NCBI GenBank assembly: GCA_934169575.1
Contig: CAKPOA010000014.1
Location: forward strand, 1-37,381
Reading direction: 5' to 3'
Length of the DNA stretch: 37,381 bases
Source of the DNA: an uncultured Clostridia bacterium
Lineage (GTDB): Bacteria; Bacillota; Clostridia; TANB77; CAG-508
Of the stretch, positions 1 through 7,676 are shown piece after piece. The position numbers and the translations under genes are program-made. Below the pieces are notes generated by a model. The model saw only the letters and a program-made list of their open reading frames with translations, made no database searches and was not told where the DNA came from. Each line of letters opens with the position of its first letter. Within the stretch, counting starts at the first letter, position 1.

Positions 1-31
1 TATGAATGAAATTATAAAAAATAGACAGTAA
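1..31 (+). CDS. possible C-terminal tail of an upstream gene
   Basis: Frame 2 stays open from the window edge to a TAA at 29-31, encoding ...NEIIKNRQ; the other two + frames stop within the first 9 bases. A rho-independent terminator follows 6 bases later, which fits the end of a gene. Only about ten codons are visible, so no product can be named. Confidence 0.3.
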   Translation, partial: MNEIIKNRQ

Positions 32-37
32 ATGTTT

Positions 38-74
38 GTCTTTCATTTCTTTAGAGGAATGAAGGACTTTTTCT
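38..74 (+). terminator. rho-independent terminator of the upstream gene
   Basis: Ten-base-pair stem, GTCTTTCATT (38-47) with AATGAAGGAC (58-67), including one G-T pair. The loop has 10 bases and TTTTTCT follows immediately (68-74). Confidence 0.75.
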
Positions 75-152
75 ATAGATGTAATACATTATATCTGCTT
101 TGGAATATAAATAATAATATATAAACAAACACTATCTTTTTTGGAAATAATA

Positions 153-161
153 TGATATAAT
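153..161 (+). promoter_or_regulatory. extended -10 promoter of the fic gene
   Basis: TGATATAAT is a perfect TATAAT at 156-161 preceded by TGn. No good -35 lies 16-18 bases upstream, so the extended -10 probably compensates. The start codon follows 27 bases later behind an AGGAGTGAT ribosome site. Confidence 0.6.
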
Positions 162-188
162 ATATAGAGATAAAAAAGGAGTGATATT

Positions 189-1124
189 ATGAGTATTGGA
201 AATAAAATAAAAGAGTATAGAGAATTAAATAAAATGACTCAAAAAGATATTGCTGAAATATTAGAAGTTGAGCCAGGAACAATATCTAAATATGAATCTG
301 GAATGATTGAACCTAATATTAAATCTTTAAAAAGATTAGCAGAGACATTTAATATAACAGTAGATGAATTAATAAAAGATCAAGAGAAACTTGATATAAC
401 CCAAATTAATGTATTAGAAATATTAAGAGAACAAAAAGAAATGGGATTAAAGGGGAATTTATATCACAATACACAAATTATATTTGCATATAACACAAAT
501 CATATTGAAGGAAGTAAACTGACTGAAGAACAGACTAGATATATTTATGAAACTAACACATTATTAGCAGAAAAAGATTCTATTACAGATTTAGATGATA
601 TTTTAGAAACGGCCAATCATTTTAAATTAGTAGATTATATGATAGATAATGCTGATAAAGAACTGACAGAAGAAATGATAAAAAAATTTCATAGAATCTT
701 AAAAGAAGGAACATCAGATAGTAGAAAAGATTGGTTTACTGCTGGAGAGTATAAGAAATTATCAAATGAGGTTGGTGGTTTAAAAACTACAGCTCCTAAA
801 AATGTTGGAAGAGATATGAAAAAATTATTGGAATGGTATGAACCTTTAAAACAAGTAACTATAAATGAAATAATAGAATTTCATGCAAGATTTGAAAAAA
901 TACATCCTTTTCAAGATGGTAATGGAAGAGTAGGTAGAATAATTGCATTTAAAGAATGTCTAAAAAATAATATAATTCCATTTATTATATTAGACAAAGA
1001 TAAATTATTTTATTATAGAGGATTAAAAGAATATCAAGATAAAACGGAAAAGGGATATTTAATTGACACGTGTTTAAATGCACAGGATCAATATACAAAT
1101 ATGATAGAGTACTACTTAAAATAA
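189..1124 (+). CDS. Fic family protein with N-terminal XRE-type HTH
   Basis: 311 aa. Residues 1-65 form a Cro/C1-type helix-turn-helix (MTQKDIAEILEVEPGTISKYE). The Fic domain carries the complete catalytic motif HPFQDGNGRVGR at 239-250, with the His and the nucleotide-binding GNGR. Such proteins normally transfer AMP from ATP to a hydroxyl side chain of a target protein. Residues 103-108, TNHIEG, match the [S/T]xxxE[G/N] inhibitory motif and lie before the Fic core, as in class II self-inhibited Fic proteins. The target is unknown, and the HTH suggests autoregulation or DNA-directed action (inference). It appears to be a single-gene unit with its own promoter and an AGGAGTGAT ribosome site 8 bases before ATG. 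No antitoxin gene is adjacent, which fits intramolecular inhibition. Confidence 0.9.
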   Translation: MSIGNKIKEYRELNKMTQKDIAEILEVEPGTISKYESGMIEPNIKSLKRLAETFNITVDELIKDQEKLDITQINVLEILREQKEMGLKGNLYHNTQIIFAYNTNHIEGSKLTEEQTRYIYETNTLLAEKDSITDLDDILETANHFKLVDYMIDNADKELTEEMIKKFHRILKEGTSDSRKDWFTAGEYKKLSNEVGGLKTTAPKNVGRDMKKLLEWYEPLKQVTINEIIEFHARFEKIHPFQDGNGRVGRIIAFKECLKNNIIPFIILDKDKLFYYRGLKEYQDKTEKGYLIDTCLNAQDQYTNMIEYYLK

Positions 1125-1146
1125 TGTTACAAGGTGGGAGATAGCA

Positions 1147-1209
1147 GTGTTAGAGAATTTGGATAAAGAACAGTTAATACAACTTTTCTACATATTGAAA
1201 AAAGAATAA
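1147..1209 (+). CDS. possible 20-codon ORF
   Basis: A GTG at 1147 follows AAGGTGGGAG (1131-1140) at good spacing and opens a 20-codon frame, MLENLDKEQLIQLFYILKKE, ending in TAA. The peptide would be one amphipathic helix. I recognise no family. Its 3' end overlaps the -35 of the pgeF promoter. It may be a remnant of a longer gene or chance; there is only one sequence to judge from. Confidence 0.25.
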   Translation: MLENLDKEQLIQLFYILKKE

Positions 1210-1223
1210 ATTTATGATAGAAT
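1195..1223 (+). promoter_or_regulatory. promoter of the pgeF-metK unit
   Basis: TTGAAA at 1195-1200, a 17-bp spacer, then TAGAAT at 1218-1223 with TGn in front (TG at 1215-1216). The gene starts 31 bases downstream. Confidence 0.7.
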
Positions 1224-1253
1224 ACAAATAAATATTTTTATGGGAGAAATATT

Positions 1254-2087
1254 ATGAAAGAGTTAGAAGAAAAAATAGTAAAATTTGCAGAAGATAGAGA
1301 TTGGTTACAATTTGTTAATCCAAGAAAATTTAAAGAAATGTATAATTACATTCAGTTTGAAAAATTAAAACAAAATTCAAATTTATGTCATTTGTTTACA
1401 TTAAAGCCATTTAATTTCAGAAGCGGATTTGTATCTGATGATGAAATAAAAGAGCAATATGGTAAAATTTCAAATATATTTAAGTGTGATATGAAATTTA
1501 TAAAACCTGTTCAAACACATACAAATATTGTTAAATGTGTAGATGAAAACAATATGAATGAAAAATTTGAAAATGTTGATGGATTAATTACAAATATGCA
1601 TGGTATTGCACTTGTTATATCTTTGGCTGATTGTCAGGGTATATTATTGTATGATAAAAATAGACAAGTAATAGGAAATATTCATTCTGGTTGGAAAGGT
1701 ACTTTAAGCAGAATTATAGAAAATGCAATTAATTTGATGGTTTCAAATTATGAATGTAATCCAAAGGATATAGAAGCATATATAACTCCAAGCATTTTGA
1801 AGTGTTGTTTTGAAGTTGATGAAGATTTAAAGGAAAGATTTGAAAAGGAGTTTACAGATATTAATATTAACAATTATATAGTTAAAGGTGATTTTAAAGA
1901 TAATAAGCAAAAATATTTTATTGATACAACTTTGATAAATAGAGATGTTTTGATAAACATGGGGCTAAAAGAAGAAAATATTACGATTTCTGATATTTGC
2001 ACTAAATGTCATGGGGATATAATTCATTCACATAGAAGAGATGGAGATAATAGTGGTAGAAATATTTCGATTATTATGATGAGGTGA
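1254..2087 (+). CDS. pgeF: PgeF/YfiH (LACC1-like) multicopper-fold purine nucleoside enzyme
   Basis: 277 aa, the normal length for the PF02578 family (formerly 'polyphenol oxidase', YfiH/YlmD). All three metal-site residues are visible: His89 in PVQTH, Cys127 in LADC and His144 in HSGW. The C-terminal KCHGD...HSHRRDGDNSGRN block is also typical. Characterised members act on purine nucleosides (adenosine deamination, phosphorolysis) or edit the dipeptide part of peptidoglycan precursors; which applies here cannot be told from sequence. It is the first gene of a unit that continues through a damaged small gene to a nucleotidase-like HAD protein and metK, so a nucleoside or SAM-recycling link is plausible (inference). 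ATG follows a GGGAG ribosome site. Confidence 0.88.
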   Translation: MKELEEKIVKFAEDRDWLQFVNPRKFKEMYNYIQFEKLKQNSNLCHLFTLKPFNFRSGFVSDDEIKEQYGKISNIFKCDMKFIKPVQTHTNIVKCVDENNMNEKFENVDGLITNMHGIALVISLADCQGILLYDKNRQVIGNIHSGWKGTLSRIIENAINLMVSNYECNPKDIEAYITPSILKCCFEVDEDLKERFEKEFTDININNYIVKGDFKDNKQKYFIDTTLINRDVLINMGLKEENITISDICTKCHGDIIHSHRRDGDNSGRNISIIMMR

Positions 2088-2093
2088 ATTAGA

Positions 2094-2303
2094 ATGAAAG
2101 TATATTGTTCATAAAAAGTCAATTCATTTATTAACAATATAAAAACAAATTTAATTGATATTGAAATTATAGAGTTTACAAAAAAAGTTAATGAATTAGA
2201 AATATATATAAAAGAATTTAATATGTTACTTTTTTATAAAAGAGTGTTTGGAAAAGGCAAATTAAAAGAAATTCAGTTATTATTTTTGAATCTTAATAAA
2301 TAA
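2094..2303 (+). pseudogene. small gene interrupted by an in-frame TAA
   Basis: ATG at 2094 sits 8 bases after GAGGTGA, which overlaps the pgeF stop. The frame reads MKVYCS, meets TAA at 2112-2114, then continues open for 62 more codons in the same frame to a TAA at 2301-2303. The downstream part (KVNSFINNIKTNLIDIEIIE..., then KRVFGKGKLKEIQLLFLNLNK) has ordinary Lys/Asn/Ile-rich composition like its neighbours, predicts helices, and has no good start of its own apart from an ATG 26 codons from the end. The simplest reading is a 69-aa gene killed by one nonsense change, or a sequencing error. I do not recognise the family. Confidence 0.5.
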
Positions 2304-2364
2304 GTAAAAAATTCCAAGACAAAATGTAATGCGAAAAGGCTGAAAAGTAAGGGGGGAATAGTTG

Positions 2365-2946
2365 GTGAAAATTGGAATAGATCTAGATGGTGTAGTAATA
2401 GACAGTGAAACAACATTTAGAACATATGAAGAAATATTTGATATAAATGATTTAAAAGGAAACAATTTAATAAATAGAGAAGAACCTAAATTTCAACATA
2501 GATATAATTGGACAAAAGATGAAGAAAAGAAATTTGCGGAAAAATATTTTTTAACTGTATCAAAGCAAAGCAATTTAATGTCAGGATTTCTAGGTGCATA
2601 TAATTTGCTAAAAAAGCAAGGAGTTGAATTTGTTGTTATTACCGCACGAGGTAGAATTATAAAAGAAATGAAAAGAGATGCAATAAGATTGTTGGAAGAA
2701 AACAATATAAAATTTGATAAATATTATTGGTGCATTGATGACAAGTTGAAAATTTGCCGAAAAGAAAATATTGACATTATGATAGATGATGATTGGAGAA
2801 TTATAAAAAAATTAGCAGAAAATAGGATTAAAACATTGTATTTTAGAGATACAAATTTGATCAAACTTCAAGAAAACGAATATATAAATGAAGTTAATAA
2901 TTGGGGCGATATATATAGATATATAAAAGAAAAAACTACCAGTTGA
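2365..2946 (+). CDS. HAD-superfamily 5'(3')-deoxyribonucleotidase-like protein
   Basis: 193 aa from GTG. Motif I is DLDGV near the N-terminus (Asp6 and Asp8, the nucleophile and the acid/base). Motif II is the Thr of VVITARG (about 93), motif III a Lys near 127-129 (DDKLK), motif IV MIDDD (about 139-143). The layout resembles the NT5C family (PF06941), phosphatases of deoxynucleoside monophosphates, but the true substrate is unproven. A TTG at 2362 is also in frame; GTG at 2365 is preferred because it lies 8 bases after GGGGGG (2351-2356) and the domain begins at once (MKIGIDLDG). It lies between pgeF and metK. Confidence 0.7.
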   Translation: MKIGIDLDGVVIDSETTFRTYEEIFDINDLKGNNLINREEPKFQHRYNWTKDEEKKFAEKYFLTVSKQSNLMSGFLGAYNLLKKQGVEFVVITARGRIIKEMKRDAIRLLEENNIKFDKYYWCIDDKLKICRKENIDIMIDDDWRIIKKLAENRIKTLYFRDTNLIKLQENEYINEVNNWGDIYRYIKEKTTS

Positions 2947-2987
2947 TTAAGAAATTATACCAATTAATATAAATACATTGATAAAAT

Positions 2988-2996
2988 TGTTATAAA
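2988..2996 (+). promoter_or_regulatory. weak candidate internal promoter for metK
   Basis: TGTTATAAA reads as an extended -10 (TATAAA at 2991-2996) 25 bases before the metK start. The hexamer at -35 spacing is poor, so metK may depend mainly on the upstream pgeF promoter. Confidence 0.3.
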
Positions 2997-3020
2997 GTAT
3001 TAACGGAGGCAAAGAAAGGA

Positions 3021-4145
3021 ATGGTTGTAAATATGAAAAATAACTATTTTTTTACATCAGAAAGTGTTACAGAGGGGCACCCTGACAAATTATGTGATTA
3101 TATATCAGATTCATTATTAGATGAATATTTGAAACAAGATCCTAAGTCAAGAGTAGCGATTGAAACATTTGCAAGTAAAAATAAAATAGTAATTTCTGGA
3201 GAAGTAACAAGCAAAGGACAGATTGATGTTGAAAAAATTACAAGAAATGCTATAAAAGAAATTGGATATGGAGATGAAAAACTTGATATTGATCCTGAAA
3301 CATGTGAGATTGATATAAGTATTACAAAACAAAGCCCTGATATTGCAAAAGGTGTAGATATTGGAGGAGCTGGTGATCAGGGGATAATGTTTGGGTATGC
3401 AACAAATGAAACAGAATGCTTTATGCCATTTGCAATATTAATGGCACATAAGCTTGCAAAAAAATTGTCAGAAGTAAGAAAAACAAGAAAAATAGACTAT
3501 TTAAGACCAGATGGTAAAACACAAATTACAGTTGAATATGAAAATGATAAACCTAAGAGAATAGAAACAATTTTAATTTCAAATCAATATGAAAAAGGCA
3601 CAGATATTGAAATGATGAAAAAAGATATTAAAGAAAAAGTTATAAAAACTACAATTCCTGAAAAATATTTAGATAATAATACAAAAATATATATTAATCC
3701 AACAGGAAGTTTTATAATTGGAGGACCTTTAGGAGATACAGGATTAACAGGGAGAAAAATTATTGTAGATACTTATGGAGGATATGCTAGACATGGTGGT
3801 GGAGCTTTTTCTGGAAAAGATGCCAGTAAGGTAGATAGGAGTGCCACTTATATGTTAAGACATATTGCAAAAAATATAGTAGCTAATGGTTATGCAGATA
3901 AGTGTGAAATTCAAGTATCATATGCAATAGGTATTAAAGAGCCTATGTCAATATTTATTAATACATTTGATACTAATAAAATATCTGAATGTGAAATTAT
4001 TGAGAAAATTAAAAAGAGGTTTGATTTAACACCACAGGGAATCATTAATTATTTAGAACTTCAGAAACCAATTTATAGGCAAACAACAAATTATGGTCAC
4101 TTTGGAGAAAAAGATTTAAGCTGGGAAAAAATAATAGAATTATGA
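3021..4145 (+). CDS. metK: S-adenosylmethionine synthetase
   Basis: 374 aa. Makes S-adenosylmethionine from methionine and ATP in the cytosol; SAM is consumed by the two radical-SAM enzymes encoded later in the window. Both family signatures are intact: GAGDQGIMFGYA (about 112-123) and GGGAFSGKD (about 256-264). The N-terminal ATP-site segment SVTEGHPDKLCDYISD is also clear. It is slightly shorter than the usual 385-400 aa, with a trimmed C-terminus that still ends in YGHFGEKDLSWE. GGAGG at 3005-3009 lies 11 bases before ATG 3021; ATG 3033 is an alternative. No SAM riboswitch fits in the 74-bp gap upstream. Last gene of its unit, followed directly by a terminator. Confidence 0.97.
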   Translation: MVVNMKNNYFFTSESVTEGHPDKLCDYISDSLLDEYLKQDPKSRVAIETFASKNKIVISGEVTSKGQIDVEKITRNAIKEIGYGDEKLDIDPETCEIDISITKQSPDIAKGVDIGGAGDQGIMFGYATNETECFMPFAILMAHKLAKKLSEVRKTRKIDYLRPDGKTQITVEYENDKPKRIETILISNQYEKGTDIEMMKKDIKEKVIKTTIPEKYLDNNTKIYINPTGSFIIGGPLGDTGLTGRKIIVDTYGGYARHGGGAFSGKDASKVDRSATYMLRHIAKNIVANGYADKCEIQVSYAIGIKEPMSIFINTFDTNKISECEIIEKIKKRFDLTPQGIINYLELQKPIYRQTTNYGHFGEKDLSWEKIIEL

Positions 4146-4146
4146 G

Positions 4147-4170
4147 CAACTCTAACTGAGTTGTTTTTTT
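4147..4170 (+). terminator. rho-independent terminator after metK
   Basis: CAACTC (4147-4152), loop TAACT, GAGTTG (4158-4163), then seven T (4164-4170). It begins one base after the metK stop codon. Confidence 0.85.
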
Positions 4171-4201
4171 CTGTATTTCATTGAAAAAATAATGTAAACT
4201 A

Positions 4202-4230
4202 TTGATTTTAATGGAAATAAGTGATATTAT
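4202..4230 (+). promoter_or_regulatory. promoter of the pseudo-subtilase/pheST unit
   Basis: TTGATT at 4202-4207, 17-bp spacer, TATTAT at 4225-4230, with TG at 4222-4223 giving an extended -10. It lies just downstream of the metK terminator and is the only clear promoter seen before pheS. Confidence 0.65.
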
Positions 4231-4301
4231 ATTATGGAATAAAAAATAATTTAATTCTTTTCAAAACAAGTTTGTGATATAAGAAAGGGATGTGGTAAAA
4301 A

Positions 4302-6599
4302 ATGCAACCAAACAAAAGAGCAAAATTAAATAAAATATTGATAATAATAACAATAATATTAGTCGTAATAACAATAATATGTGCAATAAGTTATATTATA
4401 ATAAAAAACAAAAAAACAGAAGAAAGTTATGAAGACAGAGTGATTGCCAAAAATTACTTTATGGAAATGACAATAGATTTGCACAAAAAAGAAGCAAAAA
4501 GAGATGGAAATCAAATAAATTTAAAAGATGAATTTGATATAACTGAGGAACAACAAAATTTAATATTAAGTTCAGAAACAGAATTATTAAATTTCTTTGC
4601 AGATTCAACATTTGAAGTAAATATAAAAGAAGGAGTAGCATATATAACAAATAAATATCAAACAAAAAAATTATTAGTAGAAATATCTGAAGAAACTACA
4701 CCAAATTTTCATGCTGAAAATGTTGATGAAGTTCAAAAAGGTATATATATATTAAGTTATGATACACAAAAAAAAGCAAGAGCTGCATATGAAAATTTAT
4801 CAACATCAAATAACATAAAAAATATTGATATAGATACAGTATCAAAAATAACAAGTGTAAATGATGTATCACAAACTGTATATGGTTCAAATGAAAGTAA
4901 TGAAAACAATCAATATAAATCATTAGGTGTAACAAAAATGGGATTAGATAATTATCAAAAAATAATAGAAGAAAATGGAAATCCATCTGATGTTATTATT
5001 TCAACTATAGGATATGGTGCATGTATAGATAATGATTATTTTGTCGGAAAAATAGATGAAAACTATTATAATTTTATAGAAGATTCCAAAAATGTTAAAG
5101 AAACTGTTCCACAGGGGAGCAGAATATTAGAAGTTATAAAAGAATCCACAACACATAATGTAAAAATATTACCATTAGTTGTTGTAAATAATGAAAATTA
5201 TACAACAACATCAGCTATTGTAAAAGCAATACAATATGCAACAACAAATTCTGATGTAATATGTTATGAACTTGCAAATAATGAAAATACTATAATCGAT
5301 TTGATGCTAAAAAAAGCATTTACAGAAAATAAACCAGTATGTTGTGCCACAATATCAAATAAAGATTTAAATGGTGATTATCCTGCAAATAATTCAACTA
5401 CAATAGCTATATCATCTATAGATAAATCTGAAAATTTTGCAGATTATTCAGGAAAAGGAAGCTATGTTGATTTTTCGGCATATAGTACTGATGTTGAAGA
5501 AATATTTAATAAAACATCAACTATTTCAAAATGGTCAGGTGCACAATATTCAAATGCACATATTGCATCAGCAATAGCATTAATTAAAACATATCATAAA
5601 CAATATACAATACTTGAAATATATAATGAATTAAGAAATTGGTGTAATGACCTTGGAGATGAAGGTAAAGATGAATTATATGGATATGGAGTGCCTGACT
5701 TTTCTAAGATACAAATTTCAGATATTGATAATGACATGCCTGAAATACAAGAGATTGTATATGAAAACAATACATGGGAAAAAAGTAAAAATATACAAAT
5801 AAAAGCAAATGATAATATAAGGATTTTTGGATGGACAGTTACAAATTCAGACAAAGAACCAGGAAAATGGAATCATGTTGAAACATTAACTCCTACATTA
5901 GATGTATCATCAACAATCGAAAAAAATGGAACATATTATATTTGGGTAACAGATAGTGCAGGGAATGTTGTAAATAAAACTATAGAAGTAAATAAAATTG
6001 ATAATATACCACCATCAATAGATTATACAATTGATGATAGTAAATTAGAAAGTGATAAATATTTGACCATAAAAATTAATGCTAAAGACGATGAATCTGG
6101 CTTAAATCAATCACCATACAGTTTTGATGGTACAATATGGGGAACAACAAAAGAACTTAAAGTAACAGAAAATGGAACTTACAAAATATATGTAAAAGAT
6201 AATTTAGATAATATAGCACAAAAAGAAATAAAGATAAATAAATTTAATCAAGAGGGAAGTGCTACAATAGGAACAGGTTCAATAATTAAAAATATTGAAG
6301 TTCCAGCTGATTGGAGCGGAAATATTAATAATTCAGTGAAAATAATATTTAATGATAATTTGAAAATAAGAAATTATAAAATAACTGAGACTGGTGAGTT
6401 ACCTACTGAATTTATTGAATATGAAGATGAAACACAAAAAAATCAAAACACTGTATATGATGTATTTAATAATCAAGGATATACAAATTTTACAGTAACA
6501 ATTTCTTTAACAGCAAATACTCAATATTATTTATGGGTAAAAGATGAAGATGGAAATATAATGTCTCAAGCATTTAATATAAACAAACCAGAATTTTAA
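4302..6599 (+). CDS. membrane-anchored subtilisin-fold pseudoprotease with Ig-like repeats
   Basis: 765 aa. A single N-terminal transmembrane segment (about 11-35) without a lipobox or clear cleavage site should act as a signal anchor, leaving the rest outside the cell. Residues about 145-185 resemble an I9-type propeptide. Residues about 205-470 follow the S8 subtilase fold: DVIISTIGYG, TTIAISSIDKSENFADYSGK, GSYVDFSAY, SGAQYSNAHIASAIAL and the closing YGYGVPDF. The triad appears lost: the Asp of the DTG motif is Gly237, the His of HGTH is Gln271 (PQGSR), and the Ser of GTSMA is Gln415 (GAQYS). About 480-765 holds three Ig-like repeats, each ending in a [NT]-x-Y-Y/K-[IL]-[WY]-V-[TK]-D block. 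Probably a binding or scaffold protein at the cell surface (inference). pheS starts 15 bases after it. Confidence 0.8.
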   Translation: MQPNKRAKLNKILIIITIILVVITIICAISYIIIKNKKTEESYEDRVIAKNYFMEMTIDLHKKEAKRDGNQINLKDEFDITEEQQNLILSSETELLNFFADSTFEVNIKEGVAYITNKYQTKKLLVEISEETTPNFHAENVDEVQKGIYILSYDTQKKARAAYENLSTSNNIKNIDIDTVSKITSVNDVSQTVYGSNESNENNQYKSLGVTKMGLDNYQKIIEENGNPSDVIISTIGYGACIDNDYFVGKIDENYYNFIEDSKNVKETVPQGSRILEVIKESTTHNVKILPLVVVNNENYTTTSAIVKAIQYATTNSDVICYELANNENTIIDLMLKKAFTENKPVCCATISNKDLNGDYPANNSTTIAISSIDKSENFADYSGKGSYVDFSAYSTDVEEIFNKTSTISKWSGAQYSNAHIASAIALIKTYHKQYTILEIYNELRNWCNDLGDEGKDELYGYGVPDFSKIQISDIDNDMPEIQEIVYENNTWEKSKNIQIKANDNIRIFGWTVTNSDKEPGKWNHVETLTPTLDVSSTIEKNGTYYIWVTDSAGNVVNKTIEVNKIDNIPPSIDYTIDDSKLESDKYLTIKINAKDDESGLNQSPYSFDGTIWGTTKELKVTENGTYKIYVKDNLDNIAQKEIKINKFNQEGSATIGTGSIIKNIEVPADWSGNINNSVKIIFNDNLKIRNYKITETGELPTEFIEYEDETQKNQNTVYDVFNNQGYTNFTVTISLTANTQYYLWVKDEDGNIMSQAFNINKPEF

Positions 6600-6614
6600 A
6601 GGGAGGAAATCATA

Positions 6615-7658
6615 ATGGAAAACCAAATAAAGCAAATAGAGGAAATAGCAGAAAAAGAGCTTTTAAATTGCAATAATTCTAAAGAATTAGATGAACTTAG
6701 AATAAAATATTTAGGAAAAAAAGGTGAACTTACACATGTTTTAAGAGGAATGAAAGATTTATCTAAAGAAGAAAGACCAATTATAGGAGAAATTGTAAAT
6801 AAATTAAGAGACAAATTAAATAATATTATTGAAGAAAAAGAACATCAATTTGAAGAGCAAGAATTATTAAATAAAATTGAAAGTGAAAAAATAGATATTA
6901 CACTTCCAAGCTCTAAAATAAAAAAAGGAAGCAAACACCCATTAAATAGGATTATTGAAGAGATAGAAGATCTATTTGTTTCAATGGGATATGATGTTGT
7001 TGATGGACCAGAACTTGAAACAGATGAATTTTGTTTTGAAAGATTAAATTTGCCAAAAGGACATCCAGCAAGAGATATGCAAGATAGTTTTTATATAACA
7101 AATGAAGTTCTACTTAGAACTCAAACATCTGCAGTTCAAGCAAGAACTATGGTAGAAAATCAGGAAAAAACACCAATTAGAATAATTTGTCCAGGCAAAA
7201 CTTATAGAAGAGAAGATGATGCAACACATTCACATCAATTTAATCAAGTAGAAGGATTAGTTATTGATAAAAATATAAATTTAGCACATTTAAAAGGAAC
7301 TCTAGAAGTATTTGTTAGAAAAATGCTAGGAGAAAAATCAAAATTACGTTTTAGACCAAGTTATTTTCCATTTACAGAACCATCTTATGAAGTAGATGTA
7401 TCTTGTTTTAAATGTGGAGGAACAGGATGTAATTTATGTAAGCAAACTGGTTGGATAGAAATACTTGGGGCTGGAATTGTACATCCAAATGTTTTAAAAA
7501 TGAATGGATATGATCCTGAAAAATATAGCGGATTTGCATTTGGAACAGGATTAGACAGACTTGCTATGTTTAAATATGGAATAACAGATATGAGATATTT
7601 ATATAAAAATGATATAAGATTTTTAAGTCAATTTGATAAAATGGATAGAGATAATTAA
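6615..7658 (+). CDS. pheS: phenylalanyl-tRNA synthetase alpha subunit
   Basis: 347 aa, normal length. Catalytic subunit of the alpha2beta2 enzyme that charges tRNA-Phe. The N-terminal coiled-coil is at about 1-90. The class II core shows LPKGHPARDMQDSFY (about 145-160), motif 2 TYRREDDATHSHQFNQVEG, and motif 3 FGTGLDRLAMFKYGI near 318-334. A cysteine cluster CFKCGGTGCNLC (about 260-271) is common in Firmicute PheS and may bind zinc. GGGAGG precedes ATG. No T-box leader is present: the 15-bp gap to the upstream gene leaves no room. pheT follows after 18 bases. Confidence 0.97.
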   Translation: MENQIKQIEEIAEKELLNCNNSKELDELRIKYLGKKGELTHVLRGMKDLSKEERPIIGEIVNKLRDKLNNIIEEKEHQFEEQELLNKIESEKIDITLPSSKIKKGSKHPLNRIIEEIEDLFVSMGYDVVDGPELETDEFCFERLNLPKGHPARDMQDSFYITNEVLLRTQTSAVQARTMVENQEKTPIRIICPGKTYRREDDATHSHQFNQVEGLVIDKNINLAHLKGTLEVFVRKMLGEKSKLRFRPSYFPFTEPSYEVDVSCFKCGGTGCNLCKQTGWIEILGAGIVHPNVLKMNGYDPEKYSGFAFGTGLDRLAMFKYGITDMRYLYKNDIRFLSQFDKMDRDN

Positions 7659-7676
7659 TGAAAGGAATGCTATAAA

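Noticed and set aside
2947..3020. SAM riboswitch upstream of metK
   Set aside because: Only 74 bases separate the genes and no SAM-I type stems with a terminator are visible.
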